From NCBI RefSeq assembly GCF_003149045.1, contig NZ_QGDU01000009.1, forward strand, positions 1 through 64,000: DNA of 64,000 nucleotides. Direction: 5' to 3'. How positions within the stretch are numbered: position 1 is the first letter of the stretch; every line of letters begins with the position of its first letter. Below, in pieces: positions 26,102-34,692 of this stretch. A program made the translations under genes and the position numbers. The notes under the pieces were generated by a model. It did not search any database and was not told the DNA's origin. It saw only the letters and a program-made list of their open reading frames with translations. The stretch comes from Fibrobacter sp. UWR4. Its GTDB lineage: Bacteria > Fibrobacterota > Fibrobacteria > Fibrobacterales > Fibrobacteraceae.

Positions 26102-27109
26102 ATGAAACGTTTGGCTCGTGGTATTGTAAGCCTTGCCGTTTTGACATTTGCTTTGACGGGTTGCAGCCAGATCACTATGCTGCGCACTCAGGAAATGAAG
26201 TCCGTTGGTACGGAAGTTCAGACTGGTGTGGGGCAGCAGTTGAATTCCGCTGTAGCTCAGCTTTCCGCTCAGAATGATTCCCTGCGTGCGGCACTGGATG
26301 CGGCCAATAACCGTATCGATTCCATGCTCACTGCATCTTCATTCTCCGAAAAGCGCATGCAGGCTGAACTCACTATGCTTTCCCGCCGTGTGGCAGACGA
26401 ATCCGAACGCAATGATTCTAGACAGGAAGAAATCATCTACCGTCTGGATATGCTGTTAGGCAAGTCTGACAAGATCCTGGCTAAGAAGGTCGTGGTTAGC
26501 GGCGCTCCCGCTCCCATCTCTTTGGACAGCCTGGAACGCGAAGCAGAAAAGCTGGTGGAAGCGGAAGCAATGTTCAATACCGCCCGCAGCGACTATCATC
26601 GTGGTGAGTTCAAGCTTGCCTTTACCGGTTTCAGGCAGGTTTATGAAACGATGAAGACGGGCGAGCTGGCAGAGAATTCTCTCTATTGGATGGCTCTCTG
26701 CCTTATTGACGTGAACCAGATTGATAAGGCCAAGAAGGTCTTTACCAATATGACGGAAGCCTTCCCGGAAGGCCAGAAGACCTGTCCTGCTTTGTTTAAG
26801 ATGTCCTTGCTTTACTCCGAAGAATGCGATGTCGAAAAGCAGAAGTCCTACCTCCAGAAGATTCTTTCCAGTAAGCATTGCGAAAAGTCTGCTGAATTCG
26901 AGCAGGCCGCAGAAATTCTCCAGGAAATTCTTGAACAGGAAGAAAAGGTTGCTGCAGGTGAACCTGTAGAAGCTTGTGTTCCTAAGGATCGTACTCCCGT
27001 CCAGCCTGCCGCACCTCAGGCTGCCCAGCAGGTCGCTCCTCAAGAACAACCCGTAGATCCAGCTGCTGCCGCAGCAGCTCCCGCTGCAGAATCCTCTGTA
27101 GCGCCATAA
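26102..27109 (+). CDS. cpoB: CpoB/YbgF-like Tol-associated lipoprotein
   Basis: A 335-residue protein with lipobox ALTGC, unlike E. coli CpoB, which is a soluble periplasmic protein. Residues ~35-120 are a coiled coil, ~155-280 hold TPR-like helices (FNTARSDYHRGEFKLAFTGF and so on), and the tail is Pro/Ala/Gln-rich. In other bacteria CpoB links Tol function to septal peptidoglycan synthesis. GAGGTAAAG precedes the ATG. Last gene of the operon. Confidence 0.82.
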   Translation: MKRLARGIVSLAVLTFALTGCSQITMLRTQEMKSVGTEVQTGVGQQLNSAVAQLSAQNDSLRAALDAANNRIDSMLTASSFSEKRMQAELTMLSRRVADESERNDSRQEEIIYRLDMLLGKSDKILAKKVVVSGAPAPISLDSLEREAEKLVEAEAMFNTARSDYHRGEFKLAFTGFRQVYETMKTGELAENSLYWMALCLIDVNQIDKAKKVFTNMTEAFPEGQKTCPALFKMSLLYSEECDVEKQKSYLQKILSSKHCEKSAEFEQAAEILQEILEQEEKVAAGEPVEACVPKDRTPVQPAAPQAAQQVAPQEQPVDPAAAAAAPAAESSVAP

Positions 27110-27117
27110 AAAATAAA

Positions 27118-27148
27118 AGGTGGCTTAACGCCACCTACAAGTTTTTTT
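27118..27148 (+). terminator. Rho-independent terminator of the tol operon
   Basis: AGGTGGC / GCCACCT stem with TTAAC loop and seven T a few bases later. Confidence 0.8.
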
Positions 27149-27159
27149 CTAGAGAGAGA

Positions 27160-27192
27160 AGATCCCGCAGGAGAAATCTTGCGGGATTTTTA
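27160..27192 (+). terminator. Second terminator
   Basis: GATCCCGCA / TGCGGGAT stem followed by TTTTTA, in tandem with the one before it. Confidence 0.7.
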
Positions 27193-27221
27193 CTTCTTAG
27201 AATGAAATTGTTGAATGCTGC

Positions 27222-27505
27222 GATTCATCCTCGGGTTTGGCAGTCTGCAGGGATGGGCTAGCATGAATTTTTATGATTATCACTATTCATACTAGTCTGG
27301 GGACGAATCTCGGTTGAATCCTGCCCGATCCCTAGTATGAAAGGGGACCTTTGCACGGATTCATCCTAGAGTATGGTAATTTGCGGGTGGGGACTAGTAT
27401 GAATTTTTATGATTACCACTATCCATACTAGTCTGGGGACGAATCTTGGTTGAATCTTGCTCGATCCCTAGTATGAAAGGGGGGTTTTGCACGGATTCAT
27501 CCTAG
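27222..27505. repeat. Two tandem 136-bp non-coding repeat units plus a partial third
   Basis: Units run 27222-27357 and 27358-27493; the first ~10 bases of a third start at 27494, giving an exact 136-base period twice. Inside each unit an inverted repeat pairs CTAG-containing arms; in unit 2 it is a perfect 10-bp GACTAGTATG / CATACTAGTC. The central parts are almost identical, the first ~45 bases less so. No open frame spans it. Confidence 0.9.
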
Positions 27506-27541
27506 GGAAAGGCTGTCGCAGGGGAGGAACCCCCTCATTCA

Positions 27542-28825
27542 TTAGAAGTTGTCGTCTTCTTCGTCATCGGAATGGCGAATGACGGTACCGCCAATCTTTG
27601 CCACCTTGTTTTCGAAGTCTTCGTAACCGCGATCCAGATGGTACACGCGGCTGACGGTGCTTTCACCTTCGGAAATGAATGCGGCAAGCACCAGAGCGGC
27701 GGTTGCACGCAGGTCGCTACCCATGATTTCGGTACCTTCCAGCTTGGTGCCGCCCTTGATGATAGCGGTATTGCCGTTCACCTGGATGTCTGCGCCCAGA
27801 CGCTGCAATTCAGCCACATGCTTGAAACGGTCGTTGTAGACGGTATCCTGAATGGTGCTGTTACCCGGGATGGAAACCAGAGTTGCCATGAGGGGAGCCT
27901 GCATATCTGTCGGATAACCCGGGTAGGGGAGGGTGGTGACGTTAATGGGTTTCAGTTCCACGCCGCGTGCGTCTACCTGAGCCCAGTCATTACCCACTTC
28001 CACCTTACAGCCCATATCGCGGAAAGCGTCAAGAGTGCTGGCGATATGTTCGGGGAAAACCTTAGTCACCTTGATGCAACCGCGGGTAATAGCGGCTGCG
28101 CAAAGGAAGGTGCCTGCTTCGATACGGTCCGGAATGGTAAAGCACTTACCCGGGCGAAGAGCTTCTACGCCCTGCACGGTAAGAGTGCGAGTGCCGCGAC
28201 CCTGGATCTTTGCTCCCATGGAATTCAGGAAGTCCACCAGGTTGTCGATTTCAGGTTCAAGAGCTGCATTCTGCAGCACGCTGGTGCCCTTGGCGAGAGT
28301 TGCTGCCATCAGGACGTTGACGGTTGCACCTACGGAAGAAATGGGGAAGTTGAAGTTGCCGCCGGGGAGACGTCCTTCACAAGAGGCTTCCACATAGCCG
28401 CGGGTCAAGGTAATCTTTGCGCCCAATGCTTCCAGACCCTTCAAGTGCAGATCCACAGGGCGGGGGCCCCATGCGCATCCGCCGGGGAGAGAAACGCGGC
28501 AGCGTCCAAAGCGTGCTACCAGAGGGCCCAGCACATAGAAGCTAGCGCGCATGGTTTTCACCAGTTCGTAGGGTGCTTCCAGATGGTCTGCGCCACGAGT
28601 ATCGATTTTCAGCTGGTGAGATTCGCCGCTAATACGGCAGCCAATGACGCGCAGCACGTCGGACATCGTCTTCATGTCCTTCAGGTGAGGCACGTTGGTG
28701 ATTTCGGAAACACCATCGGCCAGGAGGGCTGCTGCCATTACGGCAAGAACGGCATTCTTTGCGCCGGAGATTTCAACTTCACCTTCCAGAGGCTTTGCTG
28801 CCTGGTGAACTTCAAAACGATACAT
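27542..28825 (-). CDS. murA: UDP-N-acetylglucosamine 1-carboxyvinyltransferase
   Basis: First committed step of peptidoglycan synthesis, adding enolpyruvate to UDP-GlcNAc in the cytoplasm. The protein has 427 residues with the two-fold EPSP-synthase-like repeats. The reactive Cys is in LPGGCAWGPRPVDLHL (~residue 116), so fosfomycin sensitivity is expected. A short acidic tail (DDEEDDNF) is unusual. It is downstream of, and 5 bases from, the RDD gene on the same strand, so the two are probably co-transcribed. Confidence 0.96.
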   Translation of the reverse strand: MYRFEVHQAAKPLEGEVEISGAKNAVLAVMAAALLADGVSEITNVPHLKDMKTMSDVLRVIGCRISGESHQLKIDTRGADHLEAPYELVKTMRASFYVLGPLVARFGRCRVSLPGGCAWGPRPVDLHLKGLEALGAKITLTRGYVEASCEGRLPGGNFNFPISSVGATVNVLMAATLAKGTSVLQNAALEPEIDNLVDFLNSMGAKIQGRGTRTLTVQGVEALRPGKCFTIPDRIEAGTFLCAAAITRGCIKVTKVFPEHIASTLDAFRDMGCKVEVGNDWAQVDARGVELKPINVTTLPYPGYPTDMQAPLMATLVSIPGNSTIQDTVYNDRFKHVAELQRLGADIQVNGNTAIIKGGTKLEGTEIMGSDLRATAALVLAAFISEGESTVSRVYHLDRGYEDFENKVAKIGGTVIRHSDDEEDDNF

Positions 28826-28830
28826 ATAAA

Positions 28831-29685
28831 CTATTTCTCCTGATCATTTTGGGAATGATCATCGTTATTTTCGTCCTGGGTTTGAACGCTGTTCACTTCA
28901 CTTACGGGACGAACCTTTATTTTGTATTCAATAACTACGCGGGTACGGGCAATGTGGTCATGAAGAGCCCTGCGCTTAGGGTCAATCATGACGATGATAT
29001 AGCCGATACCGTACAGCGCCAGGGTGAACTGGGTGAACATGCTGGCGATATAGCGGATAATGCTAGTGAGCCAGCGGACCTTTCCTCCTTCAGATGTTTC
29101 CACCTTGATGTGCAGAAGCATCTTGCCGGGAGTGGCGCCCTTGATTGCCGTGAAAAAGATGAAGTAAAGAGCCTGGATAATGCTGCAGATCATGAAGAGA
29201 ATTTCCAGGCTAGGATCCTTTAGCATCTTGTCGAGAATTTCGCTGAAACCGCCGGCGCTATCTCCGGAGTTTGCAATGGTTTCCATGACCTGATCGATGG
29301 ATGCCGGGTCGATAATTTGCAAAACTCCCAGCACCTGCATCATCAGCAGTCCTGTCAGGGTCAGGATAATATTGTCGATAGCGAAAGCCAGACCTCTTGT
29401 AAAAAATCCAGCATAGCGTTTCTGCGTCTTATGTTGGGCGACTTGCTGGGCAAGGAGCTCCTCGATGGTCTTCTTCAGGAGTTCTTCATCTTCCGCAGAA
29501 GTGTAGGTAGCCTTGGATTCCTCCATTTCCTTCCAGGGGACGAAATTTTCCAGTCCGGAGTGCCAAACCAGGGTGTCATCCGTGATTTTTTTCTCCTGGA
29601 CCAGGTCGCGAATTTCGTCCAGATGATAAGGACCCTTGCGACGTTCGCCATCTGTAATGGATTCATCAATATAGTACCATGTCAT
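28831..29685 (-). CDS. GYF_2 and RDD domain membrane protein
   Basis: A 284-residue protein. Residues ~1-55 match the GYF_2 domain (WYYIDE ... GPYHLDEIRDLV ... LVWHSGLENFVPWKEM). Residues ~95-265 form an RDD domain with several membrane segments (ARG/FTRGLAFAIDNIIL, PGKMLLHIKVET, DPKRRALHDHIARTRVV). Function unknown; RDD proteins have been linked to transport. It leads the murA transcript. Confidence 0.85.
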   Translation of the reverse strand: MTWYYIDESITDGERRKGPYHLDEIRDLVQEKKITDDTLVWHSGLENFVPWKEMEESKATYTSAEDEELLKKTIEELLAQQVAQHKTQKRYAGFFTRGLAFAIDNIILTLTGLLMMQVLGVLQIIDPASIDQVMETIANSGDSAGGFSEILDKMLKDPSLEILFMICSIIQALYFIFFTAIKGATPGKMLLHIKVETSEGGKVRWLTSIIRYIASMFTQFTLALYGIGYIIVMIDPKRRALHDHIARTRVVIEYKIKVRPVSEVNSVQTQDENNDDHSQNDQEK

Positions 29686-29786
29686 ACGGTACTACAATGT
29701 AGAAAAAAATGACGGACATTTTGACAAAAGTGTGCTTTGCTCGCGATAATGAAAAAAGGATAAAAGCCGAATTTCCGAAAAAAAAC

Positions 29787-29794
29787 TAAATTTG
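29787..29794 (+). promoter_or_regulatory. Putative -10 element (TAAATTTG) of rapA
   Basis: Exact TAnnTTTG match ending 6 bases before the ATG at 29801; no ribosome binding site lies between. Confidence 0.5.
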
Positions 29795-29800
29795 GGGCTT

Positions 29801-32788
29801 ATGATGAATTTTAAGGTTGGCCAACGCTACGTAAGTCAATCGGAACCTGCTCTGGGACTTGGAATTGTCACAGAGGTTCAGGACCGTATTGTGAAGATTT
29901 CTTTCCCTGCCATGAACGATGTCCGTCTTTACCGTTCCATGGGGGCTCCTGTAGATCGATTCCAGTTGAATCCCGGTGAAACCGCCAAGAACGATAAGGG
30001 CTTGTCCTTCTCCGTTGAATCGGTGAAGGAAGTGGATGGACTGTTCATTTACGAAGGTCGTGGCGGCCGAACCATGAAGGAATCCGAGCTGAACGCCAAG
30101 ATTTCCATTGCTCGTCCTGCTGACCTGTTCCGCGCCCTGACCGAAAACCGTGTGTCCGAATGCGCTCAGTTCCGCCGTCGTGAAGAAGCACAGCAGCTCG
30201 CCTGCAAGTGGATTTCCTCTCCTGTACGCGGTATGATTGGTCCCCGTGTAAGTAAGATTCCTCACCAGTATTATTTGTGCCAGCGTGCATGCTCCAGCTC
30301 CACTCTGCCCCGACTGATGCTTTCCGACGAAGTGGGTCTGGGTAAGACTATTGAAGCAGGCATGATTTGGCATGCGTTAAAGTCCCGCGGCCGCGTGACC
30401 CGTACCTTGGTTATCGTTCCTGAAACTTTGAAGCACCAGTGGCTTATCGAAATGAAGCGACGCTTCAATACCCTGTTTACCCTGGTGGATGAAGGCTACC
30501 TGAAGGGCATCTTCATTGCCGATGATGATGACAAGCCCAACCCGTTCAGCCTGGCCAATGACATTATCTGTTCCATTGATTTCCTGATCAAACAGCCCGC
30601 CCTGATTGAGGACTTGCTGAAGGTTCAGTGGGATATGACCATCATCGACGAAGCTCACCATCTGGTGTGCGAAGATGGCTTCACTAGTCATGAATACCTG
30701 TTGGCAAATGCGGTAATCCAGCGTTCCAAGGGTGTCCTGCTTCTGACGGGTACCCCGCTGCAGTTCCATCCGGAATCCCAGTTTAACCGTCTGAAAATGC
30801 TGGATCCGGTCCGTTTTGCGGACTACAGTAACTTTATCAAGGACCAGGACGCTTACCGCAAGTTGGTAAACGAACTGAATAAGCTTCCCACCGATCCTGG
30901 CCAGCAGATGAGCTGGGACGACCTAAATGAAGCGGTCCCCAAGAAGTCCATGATCCGCCCCTGGCTGGAACAGGAAAGTGCCAAGTCCATGCCTGCGGAT
31001 GAATGGATCCGCCGCATTGTGGATGCAGTGGGAACGGGTTCCGTGGTGTTCCGTAATACCCGTAAGGGCGTTGGTGGCTTCCCCAAGCGAGTGCTGGATG
31101 AAGTTGCTCTGGAACCCAACGAACGTTACCGCGAAATGGTGAACGTCGCTGCTGAAAATGACCTGGACATGTCTACGGACATTCAGGAAAACGGTTTGCT
31201 GTGCACCAGCTTCTCTGACGCCTGGTGCCTGGACGAACGTTACGTCTGGCTGAAGCAGTTCCTGAAGGACCATAAGGATGACAAGGTCCTGTTGATTTGC
31301 GAATCCATCCAGGTGGTGCTTGCCTTGGAATCTCTCCTCCTGGAATATCTGGGTGAAGGCGCCTTCTCCATGTTCCACGAGAACATGACCATTATGGCCC
31401 GCGACAAGGCCGCAGCAAACTTCAGTAAGGAAAACGGCGCAAATCTCCTGATTGCTTCTGAAATTGGCTCTGAAGGACGTAACTTCCAGTTTGCCCATCA
31501 CCTGATTCTGTTTGACCTGCCGCTGGATGCCTCCCTGGTGGAACAGCGTATTGGTCGTCTGGACCGAATCGGCCAGACCGAGAACATCATTATCCACGTT
31601 CCCTATGTGAAGGGCTCCGGTCAGGAAGTCATGTTCCGCTGGTACCACAACGGCCTGAACGCTTTTGGTACTCCTATGATGAGCGGTGGTGAACTGTTCC
31701 TGAAGTATACGGACGACCTGATTGCCGCTCTTGCTGAACCGCAGAACTACCTGGACCACTTCGTTGAAGATGTCATTCCCCAGGTAAAGAAAGACTGCGA
31801 TTCCATGCGCAAGAATATTGAAAAGGGCCGTGACCGTTTGCTGGAATTCAACTCCCGTAATCCTGCCAAGGCCAAGGAGATTACCGACGAAATCGAACGT
31901 ATCGATGGTGAAAAGGAATTGCAGACTCTGGTCTTCGATTCCCTCATGGACCGTGGTCTTGAAATTGACAAGAGCATCATTCCTGGTTGCTTCATTGTGA
32001 CCATGGGAACCCAGGTGGAAGCTGGTTCTGTTCCTGGAATGCCCGAAAATATTGGCGGCATCCCGGGCAGTAACGGTGCTGGTGGTCGTGTGGTACAGGC
32101 TGTTGGTGATTTCTCCGAAGGTTCCGGTGGCGATGACGATGCTCGTTACTCCGATTCTTCCAGCTTGACCATTACCTTCGATCGTAAGGTGGCCATGATC
32201 CATGACGAAGTGGACTTCGTCAGCTTGGAACACCCGCTGTCCCAGGGCGTCCTGGATTTTGAAACCACTCTGGACAATGGTGCTGTGGCCTGCAACATCT
32301 GGCAAAATTCCGGAATGCGCGGCCTGGTCATGCAGTATAATTTTGCCGTAGAATTCTCCATCAGTGAGGACTGGGGCGTTTCCGATATTGCTGGTCCCAA
32401 GTACATCAGCGTGCTGGTGGCTGCTAACGGTGACGATCTCTCCGAAAAGATTCCGGAACTGAAGAACGCTTCCTTCAAGGATGTTCCTGTTCCTCAGGGA
32501 AATGCCGCTGTGAACATGACTCTCAAGTACTTCGGTAAGGATGGTCTTGCCATCGCTCGCCGTGTGGTTATGGCTCAGGCTAAGGAACTGGCTGATGCTG
32601 CTGCTGTCGCTGTTGAAAATCGAGCTGAACAGGAATACCAGCGTATGAATCACTTGCTGATGATGCGCGGCAAGGCTGGCAACAATACTCAGCTCCAGCA
32701 GCTTCGAAAGAATGCCCAGGAATGGAAAAAGATTGTCAGCACCCCGCAGTTGCGCCTAGACGCAATCCGCTTGCTTGTTTGTAGATAA
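29801..32788 (+). CDS. rapA: RapA-like SNF2-family helicase, RNA polymerase recycling
   Basis: A 995-residue SWI2/SNF2 ATPase. An N-terminal Tudor-like region is followed by DEVGLGKTIEAG (Walker A, ~175), IIDEAHHL (DEAH box, ~280), LLLTGTPLQ (motif III), and helicase C motifs ending in EQRIGRLDRIGQ (~590). The long C-terminus (~620-995) corresponds to the RapA spacer/Rpb2-binding regions. RapA reactivates stalled RNA polymerase. ATG 29804 is an alternative start. Transcribed in the same direction as proB, 24 bases downstream. Confidence 0.9.
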   Translation: MMNFKVGQRYVSQSEPALGLGIVTEVQDRIVKISFPAMNDVRLYRSMGAPVDRFQLNPGETAKNDKGLSFSVESVKEVDGLFIYEGRGGRTMKESELNAKISIARPADLFRALTENRVSECAQFRRREEAQQLACKWISSPVRGMIGPRVSKIPHQYYLCQRACSSSTLPRLMLSDEVGLGKTIEAGMIWHALKSRGRVTRTLVIVPETLKHQWLIEMKRRFNTLFTLVDEGYLKGIFIADDDDKPNPFSLANDIICSIDFLIKQPALIEDLLKVQWDMTIIDEAHHLVCEDGFTSHEYLLANAVIQRSKGVLLLTGTPLQFHPESQFNRLKMLDPVRFADYSNFIKDQDAYRKLVNELNKLPTDPGQQMSWDDLNEAVPKKSMIRPWLEQESAKSMPADEWIRRIVDAVGTGSVVFRNTRKGVGGFPKRVLDEVALEPNERYREMVNVAAENDLDMSTDIQENGLLCTSFSDAWCLDERYVWLKQFLKDHKDDKVLLICESIQVVLALESLLLEYLGEGAFSMFHENMTIMARDKAAANFSKENGANLLIASEIGSEGRNFQFAHHLILFDLPLDASLVEQRIGRLDRIGQTENIIIHVPYVKGSGQEVMFRWYHNGLNAFGTPMMSGGELFLKYTDDLIAALAEPQNYLDHFVEDVIPQVKKDCDSMRKNIEKGRDRLLEFNSRNPAKAKEITDEIERIDGEKELQTLVFDSLMDRGLEIDKSIIPGCFIVTMGTQVEAGSVPGMPENIGGIPGSNGAGGRVVQAVGDFSEGSGGDDDARYSDSSSLTITFDRKVAMIHDEVDFVSLEHPLSQGVLDFETTLDNGAVACNIWQNSGMRGLVMQYNFAVEFSISEDWGVSDIAGPKYISVLVAANGDDLSEKIPELKNASFKDVPVPQGNAAVNMTLKYFGKDGLAIARRVVMAQAKELADAAAVAVENRAEQEYQRMNHLLMMRGKAGNNTQLQQLRKNAQEWKKIVSTPQLRLDAIRLLVCR

Positions 32789-32812
32789 GGTTAGACGAAA
32801 GCCGAGATAATT

Positions 32813-33952
32813 ATGAGTGAATTAAGAAAGAACATTTTGAACGAAGCCCACCGCATTGTGGTGAAAATCGGTTCCCGCATTCTCGTGGATTCCGAGAAGG
32901 GCGGCGTACGTACCCGTTACATCCAGAAGCTGGCCGATTCCGTTGCTCGCCTTATGGAAGCCGGCAAGGAAGTGGTCATTGTGACTTCCGGTGCAGTGGG
33001 TACCGGCATGAGCCAGCTGGGCTACAAGGAAAAGCCTACGGTCATCGCCGAGAAGCAGGCTTGTGCTGCCGTGGGCCAGATCGACTTGATGTACGCCTAT
33101 CGCGAAATGTTCCGCTGGTGTCAGCTTTCTGTTGGTCAGATTCTTTTGTCTGCAGATGACTTCCGGGACCGTAACCGCTATAAGAATCTGCAGAACACCA
33201 TCAAGGCCATGCTAGCCCGCAAGATCGTTCCCATCATTAACGAAAACGACTCTCTGGCGGTCGCCGAAATCAAGGTGGGCGATAACGACAAGCTGAGTAG
33301 CGATGTGGCATTGTTCCTAGATGCTGACCTTCTGTTGATTTTCACTGACGAGGATGGTCTCTTCGACGATAATCCCAAGAAGAATCCCAATGCCCGTTTG
33401 TTGCGCTTTGTTCCTGAAATTACACCCGCCATTCTTGCATTGGCTGGTAAGCCCGGTGAAGCAGGTTCCGCTGTAAGTACCGGCGGTATGCGTAGCAAGC
33501 TTGAGGCCATTCGTAACGTGACCAAGAGCGGTTGCAATGCGTTCCTTGCCTGCGGCATGCGAGTGCTTCCTCACGAAGTGATTCTGGAACAGGCTGAAGG
33601 CACCTTGTTCGTTGGCTCCAAGAAAAAACTGAATAGCCGTCAGCGTTGGCTCAGCTTTATTACCACTCCCCGCGGAAGCGTGGTGGTGGACGAAGGTGGT
33701 GTGAAGGCTTTGCGCGAAAAGCATTCCAGTTTGCTGCCTGTTGGTGTAACCGCAGTGAAGAAGCACTTTGACAAGGGCGACCTCATCGAAGTTCTTAGTC
33801 CCACTGGAGAAGCTGTGGCTCGTGGTGTGGCGAAGTTCGATAGCGAAACTTTAAAGCTGGTGCTTCACAAGAAGACTTCTGAAATCCACGCCTTGCTGGG
33901 TAAGGACGTGGCAGACGAACTTGTACATAAAAACGACCTGGTCGTGTTCTAA
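32813..33952 (+). CDS. proB: Glutamate 5-kinase
   Basis: First step of proline synthesis. A 379-residue protein: amino-acid-kinase domain (IVVKIGSRIL, TSGAVGTGM, NENDSLAV, then FTDEDGLFDDNP) and a C-terminal PUA domain (~280-370). GGM-S-type STGGMRSK is present. proA is not in the window. Confidence 0.95.
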   Translation: MSELRKNILNEAHRIVVKIGSRILVDSEKGGVRTRYIQKLADSVARLMEAGKEVVIVTSGAVGTGMSQLGYKEKPTVIAEKQACAAVGQIDLMYAYREMFRWCQLSVGQILLSADDFRDRNRYKNLQNTIKAMLARKIVPIINENDSLAVAEIKVGDNDKLSSDVALFLDADLLLIFTDEDGLFDDNPKKNPNARLLRFVPEITPAILALAGKPGEAGSAVSTGGMRSKLEAIRNVTKSGCNAFLACGMRVLPHEVILEQAEGTLFVGSKKKLNSRQRWLSFITTPRGSVVVDEGGVKALREKHSSLLPVGVTAVKKHFDKGDLIEVLSPTGEAVARGVAKFDSETLKLVLHKKTSEIHALLGKDVADELVHKNDLVVF

Positions 33953-33984
33953 CGACCAATCACTAACTACTAACCACTAGAATT

Positions 33985-34692
33985 ATGGCAGAAGATCAGA
34001 ACTTAGATGAATTGACCGAAGAATCTGCGGAACTTCCTAAAGTTGAAAGTCAGGAAGATCTTGCACGTATTATCCAGGCCCTGGTTTTTGCATCCCCCGA
34101 TGTAGTGACCCTGAAGAAGCTCCGTGAAATTTTGGGGGACTTCCTGGATGCACGTTTGGTGTCCGATGCCCTGATCGCAGCCAATGATTCCTTGAACAAA
34201 ATCAATTCTCCTTTCGAAATTGTGGAACAGGCTGGTGGCTATCGTTTCCGTACTCGAGCCAAATATTATCCTTGGGTCCGCAAACTGTTCCCGGAAGTGA
34301 ATGCCCGCCGCTTGAGCCAGGCAGCCCTTGAAACTCTGGCTGTAATCGCTTACCAGCAGCCCATTACCAAGGCTGCCATTGAACAGGTCCGTGGCGTGTC
34401 TTCCGTGGATGGTCCCATTCGTAATTTGCTGGATAAGAAGTTTATCGCTTTGGGTTCCCGCGCAGAAACAGTGGGTAACCCCTACACTTATGTAACAACT
34501 CAGGAATTCATGAAGTACTTCGGTATCAATCGCATTCCCGAAGATTTGCCCCGTCTCCGTGAATTCAGTGAACTTCTGGAAGCCGGCGCTCTGGTACCTC
34601 AGTATGCCAAGCCCGAATCTGTTGTGGTTGAAGAACCTGTGGAACCGGAAGAAAACCCGGATCAGGTTGAACTTTCTATGGGAGACCTGTAA
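33985..34692 (+). CDS. scpB: Segregation and condensation protein B
   Basis: A 235-residue winged-helix protein of the SMC-ScpAB condensin. It shows LSQAALETLAVIAYQQPITKA and the following EQVRGVSSVDGPIRNLL, which are typical. The last ~35 residues are a Glu/Pro-rich tail. Its TAA overlaps the mutS ATG by one base, implying coupled translation. No scpA or smc nearby. Confidence 0.95.
   Translation: MAEDQNLDELTEESAELPKVESQEDLARIIQALVFASPDVVTLKKLREILGDFLDARLVSDALIAANDSLNKINSPFEIVEQAGGYRFRTRAKYYPWVRKLFPEVNARRLSQAALETLAVIAYQQPITKAAIEQVRGVSSVDGPIRNLLDKKFIALGSRAETVGNPYTYVTTQEFMKYFGINRIPEDLPRLREFSELLEAGALVPQYAKPESVVVEEPVEPEENPDQVELSMGDL

Noticed and set aside
27222-27505. Possible CRISPR array from tandem repeats
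   Set aside because: Units are 136 bases and contiguous without distinct spacers, and no cas gene is present.
30923-32653. A 576-codon antisense frame opposite rapA
   Set aside because: rapA has all SNF2 motifs; the antisense frame is a by-product of codon bias.
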